From: Sphingomonadales bacterium
Lineage (GTDB): Bacteria; Pseudomonadota; Alphaproteobacteria; Sphingomonadales; Sphingomonadaceae
Length of the DNA stretch: 5,315 nucleotides
Assembly (NCBI GenBank): GCA_017304125.1
Contig: JAFKLV010000163.1
Location: forward strand, 1 to 5,315
Reading direction: 5' to 3'
Position 1 is the first letter of the stretch, and every line of letters begins with the position of its first letter. The notes beneath the pieces were generated by a model. It was not told where the DNA came from and searched no databases. It was given only the letters and a program-made list of their open reading frames with translations. Below are positions 1 through 5,315 of the stretch, one piece after another. A program made the position numbers and the translations under genes.

Positions 1-158
1 AAACGGTGATCCCGCGCAACGTCCGCCTGTCCGAAGCGCCGAGCCACGGCCTGCCGGCATTGATCTACGATCATCGCTGCAGCGGGTCGGAGGCCTATAT
101 CGCATTGGCCCGTGAATTGATCGCGCGGCTTCCCCGCATGAACGAGGCCGCCGCATGA
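1..158 (+). CDS. parA: ParA/Soj chromosome-partitioning ATPase, C-terminal end only (partial)
   Basis: This is the 3' end of a gene that begins before the window; the reading frame has its first whole codon at base 3 and stops at TGA 156-158, leaving 51 codons. The visible segment contains the IPRNVRLSEAPSHG stretch characteristic of chromosomal ParA/Soj proteins of the MinD/ParA P-loop ATPase family, followed by a short amphipathic end (YIALARELIARL). The Walker motifs lie upstream and are not visible. In the family, ATP-bound ParA dimers coat the nucleoid non-specifically, and ParB bound at the origin stimulates ATP hydrolysis, which drives origin movement. The stop overlaps the parB start as ATGA (155-158), so the two genes are almost certainly one transcript with coupled translation. 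Identity is firm because of the motif and the adjoining parB. Confidence 0.93.
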   Translation, partial: TVIPRNVRLSEAPSHGLPALIYDHRCSGSEAYIALARELIARLPRMNEAAA

Positions 159-1051
159 CCGATCGCCGCCCCCGCCCCGGCCTCGGCCGCGGGCTCAACG
201 CCCTGCTCGGCGATTTCGCGCGCGACGAGGCCGAGACCGCCAAAGAGGGGCACAATACCTCGGGCGTGCGGATGATCCCGGTCAGCTCGATCGCGCCGCA
301 CCCCGGCCAGCCGCGCCGCCATTTCGACGAAGCGGCGCTGACCGAGCTTGCCGCTTCGATCGCCGAGCGCGGGCTGATCCAGCCGATCATCGTCCGTCCG
401 CACGGGCATGATTATCAGATCGTCGCCGGCGAGCGTCGCTGGCGCGCCGCGCAGCGCGCGCGGCTCCACGAAATCCCGGTCGTGGTGCGCGATTACAGCG
501 ACACCGATACGCTGCAGATCGCGCTGCTGGAAAATATCCAGCGACAGGATCTCAACGCGATCGAAGAGGCGCAGGCCTATCACCGGCTGGCGGAGGAATT
601 CGGCCACACCCAGGAGGTGCTGGCGAAAACCGTCCACAAGTCGCGCAGCCACGTTGCTAACTTATTGAGATTGCTTGATCTTCCGTCGGAAGTTCAGGCG
701 TTGGTGGTCGATGGCAAGCTCTCGATGGGGCATGCCCGCGCGCTAATCGGCGCGCCCGATCCGGTCGCGCTGGCGGAGGAAGTGGTCGAAAAGGGCCTGT
801 CGGTGCGCCAGACCGAACGCCTCGCCAGCGCCGCCAAGCCGGGCGCCGCGCGTGGCGCGACGGTCGCGCCGATCCGCCACCCGTCGGACTCGGCCGCCGA
901 TATCGTCGCGCTGGAGCGCCAGCTCTCCGATCTGCTCGGGCTCAATGTGCGGATCAGCTACAGCGATCGCGGCGGATCGATCACGCTCGATTATTCGACG
1001 CTCGATCAGCTCGATATGGTCTGCCAGCGGCTGAGCGGCGAGCGGATCTGA
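155..1051 (+). CDS. parB: ParB/Spo0J chromosome-partitioning protein (parS-binding CTPase)
   Basis: A complete 298-residue ParB, a normal length for a chromosomal copy. The N-terminus has the GLGRGLNALL segment (residues 9-18), the region that contacts ParA. The N-terminal CTP-binding domain runs from about residue 40 to 135 and shows GERRWRA (92-98) and ENIQRQDLN (126-134), the family's nucleotide-binding and clamp-closing boxes. The parS-reading helix-turn-helix is near 150-177 (HTQEVLAKTVHKSRSHVANL), followed by a helical linker. A basic Ala/Gly linker at about 225-245 leads to the C-terminal dimerisation domain (about 249-298). In the family, CTP lets ParB load at parS as a sliding clamp and form the partition complex handled by ParA. 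The ATG at 155 overlaps the parA stop, and GAGG at 144-147 is a plausible ribosome-binding site 7 bases ahead. Codons for residues 167-176 are unusually A+T-rich, although the protein there is ordinary. Confidence 0.97.
   Translation: MTDRRPRPGLGRGLNALLGDFARDEAETAKEGHNTSGVRMIPVSSIAPHPGQPRRHFDEAALTELAASIAERGLIQPIIVRPHGHDYQIVAGERRWRAAQRARLHEIPVVVRDYSDTDTLQIALLENIQRQDLNAIEEAQAYHRLAEEFGHTQEVLAKTVHKSRSHVANLLRLLDLPSEVQALVVDGKLSMGHARALIGAPDPVALAEEVVEKGLSVRQTERLASAAKPGAARGATVAPIRHPSDSAADIVALERQLSDLLGLNVRISYSDRGGSITLDYSTLDQLDMVCQRLSGERI
653..696 (+). other. A+T-rich rare-codon patch plus palindrome inside parB
   Basis: Within the helix-turn-helix coding part of parB, bases 651-682 contain only 11 G/C out of 32 (about 34%), against roughly two-thirds in the surroundings. 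Residues 167-176 are written GTT GCT AAC TTA TTG AGA TTG CTT GAT CTT. TTA and AGA are codons expected to be very rare in such a genome, and on inspection I found no other in-frame TTA in the genes of this window. Directly after it, CTTCCGTCGGAAG (680-692) is a perfect inverted repeat around one base, T686, and it extends to 676-696 with one mismatched pair (679/693). The encoded protein is conventional, so this is not a frameshift. A DNA- or RNA-level role, or a converted segment from an A+T-richer relative, is inference only. Confidence 0.5.
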
Positions 1052-1062
1052 CCGGTCCGCTC
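1040..1062. terminator. Stem-loop across the parB stop codon, possible bidirectional terminator
   Basis: GAGCGGATC (1040-1048) pairs with GGTCCGCTC (1054-1062): nine pairs including one T-G wobble, with the loop TGACC holding the parB stop codon TGA (1049-1051). It lies in the 23-base gap between the convergent parB and the small membrane-protein gene, so it could end transcription from either side. There is no run of T after the stem on either strand, so it does not match a classical intrinsic terminator. It may instead slow polymerase, protect the 3' end of the mRNA, or be incidental in G+C-rich sequence. Confidence 0.4.
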
Positions 1063-1074
1063 CGGCGGCGGGCG

Positions 1075-1365
1075 TCAGCGTCGCAGCTCGTCCAGCAAGG
1101 TTCGTCCCAAGCCGAAGGCGATAAGGCCGAAGAGCGCCACAATGAACAACCACACCAGCACCGTCAGCGCAAAGAAACCCGGCTGATCGCTGGTCGCGAT
1201 CAGGTGAACATGCCTGATCGGGAATTCGAGCCGCCTGTTGTGCAGGCCGACGGCAAGCATTTTGACGAGAACCGCAAACAGGATCGTGACGCCGATGAAT
1301 CGCAGCCCCGCCTTCACGCGCGCACCTCGCGAACTATGGCTCCGATATCGCGGCGTTTTCTTCAT
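1075..1365 (-). CDS. Small two-helix membrane protein of unknown function
   Basis: I do not recognise this protein. Read from ATG 1365 it has 96 residues. A basic N-terminus (KKTPRYRSHSSRGARVK) is followed by a hydrophobic segment at about 20-41, a polar stretch at 42-62 (containing NRRLEFPIRHVHLIATSD), a second strongly hydrophobic segment at about 64-87, and a short charged tail (DELRR). By the positive-inside rule both ends should be in the cytoplasm, with the loop outside the inner membrane. The start is uncertain. ATG 1386 would give 103 residues, and neither ATG has a clear ribosome-binding site. GTG at 1317-1315, preceded by GAGG 7 bases upstream, would give 80 residues and still keep both membrane segments. 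The frame stays open further into holA, but that extension reads as shadow sequence. The gene converges on parB with a 23-base gap and lies downstream of holA on the same strand. That the region is coding is inferred mainly from the clean two-segment membrane layout. Confidence 0.6.
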   Translation of the reverse strand: MKKTPRYRSHSSRGARVKAGLRFIGVTILFAVLVKMLAVGLHNRRLEFPIRHVHLIATSDQPGFFALTVLVWLFIVALFGLIAFGLGRTLLDELRR

Positions 1366-1395
1366 GTTGCGCAGCGTGACGCGCATTGCTTGACG

Positions 1396-1422
1396 ACGGG
1401 TTAGCGGAATCCGCGAACCCGT
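1396..1422. repeat. 27-bp near-perfect palindrome between holA and the small membrane gene
   Basis: Arms ACGGGTTAGCGGA (1396-1408) and TCCGCGAACCCGT (1410-1422) match in 12 of 13 pairs around base 1409; only 1403/1415 fails. As RNA from either strand it would fold into a stable stem with a 3-base loop. On the - strand it begins 2 bases after the holA stop codon (1425-1427), the position expected of an operon-end terminator, but no U-tract follows. It also ends 9 bases before the ATG at 1386 of the next gene, so it could be an operator or a leader hairpin for that gene. Its centre is GAATC/GATTC (1407-1411), a GANTC site of the kind methylated by CcrM in alphaproteobacteria. The function is undecided. 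Confidence 0.55.
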
Positions 1423-1424
1423 AC

Positions 1425-2450
1425 CTAGCCCCGCCCCAGCCGTCGCGAGCGCTCGGCCAGCCTGATCATCGCCTGATCCGCCAGCACCGAGCCGGCGGTG
1501 CCGCTCGCCACCAAAGCGCGCTCGACGCGGCGCACCTGGCGTTGCGCTTCGACCAGCGCCTCGGGCGTCCAGCGGCGCAGCGCGACCGCGGTTGCCGCTT
1601 CCTCGCGGAAGAACACGCGGTGGCGCTTGATCACCGAGGCGATATCGCCCCCCGCGGCGACATCGGCGCGCATCTCGGCCAGCGCCCCCAGCCGCCGCGC
1701 CAGCGAGCGCAGCCACGGGATCGGCGAGCCCCCCGCTTCCTCCATCCGCCGCAGCGCATCGCCCAGCTCCGAGGAGCGCCCGGCGACCACCGCCTCGACG
1801 ATCTCGGACATTTCGGCTTCGCCCAGATCGGCGCCGACCGCATCGAGCGCGGCATCATCGAGCTGTTGCGGGCGATCCGGCCCGGCATCGAGGTACAGCG
1901 CGAGTTTCTCCAGCTCGCGCGCCATCACCGCGCGATCACCGCCGGTCGCCTGCACCAGCCGCCGCGCCGCGCCGCCGGCGACCCGCAGCCCATGTTCGCG
2001 CGCAAGCTGCGCCGCGAGCGCCTCGGCGCCCTCGCCGACCGGCACGTAACAAGCGGTGGCGAGCGCCGAATCCGCCTCCAGCGCGCGTTTGACGAGCCGG
2101 CTGGTCGCCTTGGCCGAGGGCGCGATCATCACCACCGGATTGCCCGCGCGCTCCGCCGCAAGCAGCGTCTCGACCGCCGCGGTCGATTCGTCCCCGGCCG
2201 CGGTCACGCGGATATAGCGCGCGGTGCCGAACAAGGAGAGCGACGCCGCCTCGTCCGCCAGCCGCGCCGAATCGCCCCGCAGCGCCGCGCCGTCGAGATC
2301 GACGCGCTCCGCCTCCGGCCCCATCGCGCGCCCGAGCCGCTCCGCCAGCGCGAGCGCGGCGGATTCATCGGGGCCGTAGAGCAGGTAAAGCCGGATATCG
2401 GGCGATGGCCGGTCGAGCGCTTGCCGGATCCGCGTCTCGCTCGCCTTCAT
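1425..2450 (-). CDS. holA: DNA polymerase III delta subunit (clamp loader)
   Basis: A complete 341-residue HolA, a typical length. The delta subunit is the part of the cytoplasmic clamp-loader complex that grips and opens the beta sliding clamp so it can be placed on DNA. Visible signs are the degenerate nucleotide-fold start LYLLYGPDES (21-30), where the GK[ST] of a working P-loop is absent, as is normal for delta; SLFG (72-75) in the region that usually contacts the clamp; the family signature GGDRAVMARELEKLALY (170-186) opening the middle domain; and an alpha-helical C-terminal collar domain (about 210-335, with GSPIPWLRSLARRLGAL at 241-257). The ATG at 2450-2448 overlaps the lptE stop as ATGA, and no ribosome-binding site is evident, so translation is probably coupled to lptE. 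It is the last recognisable gene of the leuS-lptE-holA run; the palindrome follows 2 bases after its stop. Overall similarity between HolA proteins is low, but these motifs and the position make the call strong. Confidence 0.93.
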   Translation of the reverse strand: MKASETRIRQALDRPSPDIRLYLLYGPDESAALALAERLGRAMGPEAERVDLDGAALRGDSARLADEAASLSLFGTARYIRVTAAGDESTAAVETLLAAERAGNPVVMIAPSAKATSRLVKRALEADSALATACYVPVGEGAEALAAQLAREHGLRVAGGAARRLVQATGGDRAVMARELEKLALYLDAGPDRPQQLDDAALDAVGADLGEAEMSEIVEAVVAGRSSELGDALRRMEEAGGSPIPWLRSLARRLGALAEMRADVAAGGDIASVIKRHRVFFREEAATAVALRRWTPEALVEAQRQVRRVERALVASGTAGSVLADQAMIRLAERSRRLGRG

Positions 2451-2947
2451 TTGCGGGGGGACTCGTTCCTCGCATAGAGCGCGACGCGCGCGACGATCTG
2501 GTCGGCGACGATATCGCTCAACCGTTCGAGCGCGGTGCTCTCCGCGGCGATCGTGGCATATTCGGAGGTCACGACGTCGATCCCGGCGTCTGAGCCGGCG
2601 GTCGCATCGAGCACCACCGTCCCGGTATCGAGCGCGACGAGCTGATAGCGCGCGCGCAATGTGCGGCGCTCGCGGGTCACGCTATTGTCGCTGCGCACCG
2701 CGAGACCGATGATCTTGTCGTCGAGCTTCACCTCAAGGCGATAGCGCGCCTGGCTGCTCCCGGCGGCACCGAAGCGATCGCGCAGCGCATTGGCGACCAG
2801 CCAGCCCGACTTACCCTCGATCGGCGCGACATCGACCTGCCCCAGCGTCTGCGCCACCGGCCCGGCGCCGCCCGCGGTATACAACGGCCGCAATCCGCAC
2901 CCGGCCAGCGGCAGCGCCAGCAGGACGAGGCCAGCGAAGCGCTTCAT
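2447..2947 (-). CDS. lptE: LPS-assembly outer-membrane lipoprotein LptE
   Basis: A complete 166-residue LptE (RlpB-type) lipoprotein. The N-terminus is a type II signal peptide: MKRF, a hydrophobic core, then the lipobox LAGC (14-17), with Cys17 as the lipidated residue. It is followed at once by GLRPLY, the usual start of mature alphaproteobacterial LptE. The rest is a small alpha/beta domain (about 35-155), including the alternating strand RYRLEVKL and the SDNSVTRERR segment (82-91). In the family, LptE plugs the LptD barrel in the outer membrane and helps deliver lipopolysaccharide to the cell surface. The residue after Cys17 is Gly, not Asp, consistent with sorting to the outer membrane. 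The ATG at 2947-2945 overlaps the leuS stop and the TGA at 2449-2447 overlaps the holA start, both as ATGA; no ribosome-binding site is seen before the start. LptE sequences diverge widely, so lipobox, size and neighbours carry much of the weight. Confidence 0.9.
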   Translation of the reverse strand: MKRFAGLVLLALPLAGCGLRPLYTAGGAGPVAQTLGQVDVAPIEGKSGWLVANALRDRFGAAGSSQARYRLEVKLDDKIIGLAVRSDNSVTRERRTLRARYQLVALDTGTVVLDATAGSDAGIDVVTSEYATIAAESTALERLSDIVADQIVARVALYARNESPRK

Positions 2948-5315
2948 GCGACGAGATTGACCAATCGATCGGGCACCACGATCACCTTCTTCGGCGTCTT
3001 GCCCTCAAGGATACGGATCACCTTGTCGCTGGCAAGCGCGGCGGCCTCGATCATCTCCTTCGACTGGCCTTTCGGCAAGACCAGCGTGTCGCGCAATTTG
3101 CCGTTGACCTGGATCGCGATCGTCACCTCGTCCTCGACCAGCAGCGCCGCATCGACCGCCGGCCATGCGGCATCGGCGATCAGCCCAGCCCCGCCGGCCG
3201 CCGCCCATGCCTCTTCGGCGAGATGCGGCACCATCGGCGCGACGAGCAGCATCACATTGCGCACCGCAACGTCGCGCGAGGCCGACGGCGCGGCCTTTTC
3301 GATCGCATTGGCGAGTTCGTAGATCTTGGCGACCGCCTTGTTGAACGACAAAGCCTCGATATCGGCCGCGACGCCGGCGATCGTCTGGTGCAATTTGCGA
3401 TCGAGCGCGGCATCCGTGCCCTCGCCCGCGCCCTGCCCCTCGAACAGCCGCCACAGGCGCTGGACGAAGCGCCACGCGCCCTCGATCCCCGCCTCGCTCC
3501 ACGGCAGATCGCGCTCGGGCGGCGAATCCGACAGCATGAACCAGCGCACCGCGTCGGCGCCGTATTGATCGACGATGCCGGTCGGATCGACGGTATTCTT
3601 CTTCGATTTCGACATCTTCTCGACGCGGCCGAGCGTGATCGGCGCGCCGGTCGCGATTTCCACGCCGTCACGCACGTCATCCGGCGCCAGCCAGCGGCCG
3701 TCGGCGGACTTGTACGTCTCGTGCGTCACCATCCCCTGAGTGAAGAGGCCGGTGAACGGCTCGGTCACGTCGATCATCCCGACATGATTGAGCGCGCGCG
3801 TCCAGAAACGCGCGTAGAGCAGATGGAGGATCGCATGCTCGACCCCGCCGATATATTGCCCGACCGGCAGCCAGCTCTCGGCCACCGCTTTTTCGAACGG
3901 CTTGTCCTTGGGCTGGCTGGCGAAGCGGATGAAATACCACGACGAATCCGCGAAGGTATCGAGCGTGTCGGTCTCGCGCAGCGCTTCCCCGCCGCACGTC
4001 GGGCAGGCGACATGCTTCCATGTCGGATGCTTGTCGAGCGGGTTGCCCGGAGTGGCGAAGCTGACATCCTCGGGCAGCACCACCGGCAGCTGATCCGCCG
4101 GCACCGGCACCACGCCACAGCTTGCGCAATGGATGATCGGGATCGGCGTGCCCCAGTAACGCTGGCGGCTGACGCCCCAGTCGCGCAGGCGATAGACCGT
4201 GGCGCCCTCGCCCCAGCCGCCGTCCTCGGCGCGGCGGATCACCTCGCGCTTGGCATCCTCAATGTCCATGCCGTCGAGGAAGTGCGAATTCACTACCACG
4301 CCCGGGCCGCTATAGGCCTCGTCCTCGTGGAATTCGGGGGCGTCCTTCGCGCCGTCGGAGACGACACGGCGGATCGGCAGCGCATATTTGCGCGCGAATT
4401 CGAAATCGCGCTGGTCATGCGCGGGCACGCCGTAAACCGCGCCGACGCCATAATCCATCAGCACGAAATTGGCGATATAGACCGGCAATTGCCACGCCGG
4501 ATCAAAGGGATGGTTCGCGGTGATGCCGGTATCGAAGCCCAGCTTCTCCTGCGTTTCCAGCTCGGCCGCGGTGGTGCCGCCCTGCTTGCAACGCTCGATG
4601 AACGCCGCCGCTTCGGGGCTGTTCGCGGCAATCGCCTGCGCGATCGGGTGATCCGCCGCAACCGCGACGAAGCTCGCGCCGAAGATCGTGTCGGGGCGGG
4701 TGGTGAACACCTCGACCTTGTCCGATCCGCCGATGCTGGCGGAGAGCGCGAAGCGGAAGGTGAGCCCCTGGCTCTTGCCGATCCAGTTTTCCTGCATCAG
4801 CCGCACCTTGTCCGGCCAATGTTCCAGCGCCTTGACGCCGGACAGCAGATCATCGGCAAAGGCGGTGATCTTGAGGAACCACTGGCTCAGCTTGCGCTTC
4901 TCGACCAATGCCCCCGAGCGCCAGCCGCGCCCGTCGATCACCTGCTCATTGGCGAGCACGGTCATGTCGACCGGATCCCAATTGACCGCGCTTTCCTTGC
5001 GGTAAACCAGCCCATGTTCGTAGAATTTGAGGAACAAAGCCTGTTCGTGGCCGTAATAATCCGGCTCGCAGGTGGCAAGTTCGCGCGTCCAGTCGAGCGC
5101 GAAGCCCAGCCGCTTGAGCTGCGCCTTCATCGTCGCGATATTGTCGCGGGTCCAGCCGCCGGGGTGGACGCCCTTTTCCATCGCGGCATTTTCCGCCGGC
5201 ATACCAAAGGCATCCCACCCCATCGGGTGGAGCACTTCCATGCCCTTCATCCGCCGATAGCGCGCCAGCACGTCGCCCATCGTGTAATTGCGTACGTGCC
5301 CCATATGGATCCGCC
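2944..5315 (-). CDS. leuS: Leucyl-tRNA synthetase, lacking its N-terminus at the window edge (partial)
   Basis: Class I synthetase that joins leucine to tRNA-Leu in the cytoplasm. The frame is open through the right edge: Arg-Ile-His precede the Met at 5304-5302, so that Met is not the start but the M of the catalytic HMGH motif (5307-5296). By comparison with E. coli LeuRS, some 45 residues are missing. Numbering from that Met, one sees HPMGWDAFGMPAENAA (26-41); the CP1 editing domain with TTRPDT (201-206) and GVPAHDQRDFEFA (292-304), including the conserved Asp that holds mischarged amino acid; a zinc-type insertion with CASC (393-396) and CPTC (434-437); ETDTLDTFADSSWYF (444-458); the KMSKS loop (563-567, bases 3618-3604); the helical tRNA-binding region (about 600-720); and the C-terminal domain with IQVNGKLRDT. 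All key motifs are intact, so both charging and editing should work. The stop overlaps the lptE start, and the promoter lies outside the window. Confidence 0.97.
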   Translation of the reverse strand, partial: RIHMGHVRNYTMGDVLARYRRMKGMEVLHPMGWDAFGMPAENAAMEKGVHPGGWTRDNIATMKAQLKRLGFALDWTRELATCEPDYYGHEQALFLKFYEHGLVYRKESAVNWDPVDMTVLANEQVIDGRGWRSGALVEKRKLSQWFLKITAFADDLLSGVKALEHWPDKVRLMQENWIGKSQGLTFRFALSASIGGSDKVEVFTTRPDTIFGASFVAVAADHPIAQAIAANSPEAAAFIERCKQGGTTAAELETQEKLGFDTGITANHPFDPAWQLPVYIANFVLMDYGVGAVYGVPAHDQRDFEFARKYALPIRRVVSDGAKDAPEFHEDEAYSGPGVVVNSHFLDGMDIEDAKREVIRRAEDGGWGEGATVYRLRDWGVSRQRYWGTPIPIIHCASCGVVPVPADQLPVVLPEDVSFATPGNPLDKHPTWKHVACPTCGGEALRETDTLDTFADSSWYFIRFASQPKDKPFEKAVAESWLPVGQYIGGVEHAILHLLYARFWTRALNHVGMIDVTEPFTGLFTQGMVTHETYKSADGRWLAPDDVRDGVEIATGAPITLGRVEKMSKSKKNTVDPTGIVDQYGADAVRWFMLSDSPPERDLPWSEAGIEGAWRFVQRLWRLFEGQGAGEGTDAALDRKLHQTIAGVAADIEALSFNKAVAKIYELANAIEKAAPSASRDVAVRNVMLLVAPMVPHLAEEAWAAAGGAGLIADAAWPAVDAALLVEDEVTIAIQVNGKLRDTLVLPKGQSKEMIEAAALASDKVIRILEGKTPKKVIVVPDRLVNLVA

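Noticed and set aside
408..668. Second + strand frame inside parB, and other Arg/Ser/Ala-rich frames across leuS
   Set aside because: Shadow frames of parB and leuS with no start signals, domains or biased composition of their own.
1..1074. parS centromere site near parAB
   Set aside because: I looked for the TGTTTCACGTGAAACA-like consensus and its CACGTG core; the closest stretch, CCACGTTGC near 649-657, lacks the symmetric arms.
1366..1716. Upstream extension of the small membrane-protein frame into holA (total 213 codons)
   Set aside because: The extra part overlaps holA on the same strand in another frame and has low-complexity Gly/Ala/Arg composition, whereas the membrane-protein character begins only near 1365.
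2372..2389. Missing Walker A lysine in HolA as a possible defect
   Set aside because: Delta subunits of the clamp loader normally lack a functional P-loop, so this is expected.
1386..2477. Long + strand open frame of 363 codons opposite holA
   Set aside because: It is antisense to the whole of holA, is very rich in Arg/Ala/Gly/Pro without domain features, and is typical of stop-poor shadow frames in G+C-rich DNA; holA has clear family motifs.
3795..3814. Seven-pair stem-loop of alternating C and G inside leuS
   Set aside because: CGCGCGT and ACGCGCG arms fall in codons for Ala-Arg-Phe-Trp-Thr-Arg-Ala, a conserved protein stretch; incidental result of G+C-rich codons.
5302..5304. ATG as start of leuS
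   Set aside because: The frame continues upstream as Arg-Ile-His, and this Met belongs to the HMGH catalytic motif; the true start is outside the window.
1..5315. tRNA genes, CRISPR arrays, insertion sequences or phage genes
   Set aside because: No cloverleaf, regularly spaced repeats, transposase motifs or terminal inverted repeats were seen on either strand.

Overview
The window is about two-thirds G+C and carries genes typical of an alphaproteobacterial chromosome, most likely a sphingomonad (Sphingomonas or a relative). The assignment rests on protein style (ParA, ParB, LptE and LeuRS sequences) and on the gene order parA-parB facing holA-lptE-leuS. In many alphaproteobacteria this neighbourhood lies near the chromosomal replication origin. 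The genus is an inference from recognition, not from a database search.

Layout: on the + strand, the last 51 codons of parA (1-158) run by a 4-base ATGA overlap into a complete parB (155-1051). A stem-loop (1040-1062) spans the parB stop codon. Next, on the - strand, is a small unrecognised two-helix membrane protein gene (about 1075-1365), which converges on parB. A 27-bp nearly perfect palindrome (1396-1422) separates it from holA. The rest of the - strand is a compact operon read from the right edge leftwards: leuS (5315-2944, its 5' end beyond the window), lptE (2947-2447) and holA (2450-1425). Each pair is joined by a 4-base ATGA stop/start overlap.

How the genes work together: ParA and ParB form the chromosome (origin) segregation machinery. 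The opposing operon makes leucyl-tRNA synthetase, the outer-membrane lipoprotein that assists LPS insertion, and the delta subunit of the DNA polymerase III clamp loader. These three do not share a pathway; they are housekeeping genes coupled at the level of translation. No parS site is seen in the window.

I found no mobile element, CRISPR array, RNA gene or evident undescribed multi-gene system. The points that merit a second look are: an A+T-rich, rare-codon patch followed by a palindrome inside the helix-turn-helix region of parB; the 27-bp palindrome after holA, centred on a GANTC site; and the unrecognised membrane protein between the two conserved blocks. No stretch longer than 300 bases lacks a gene.
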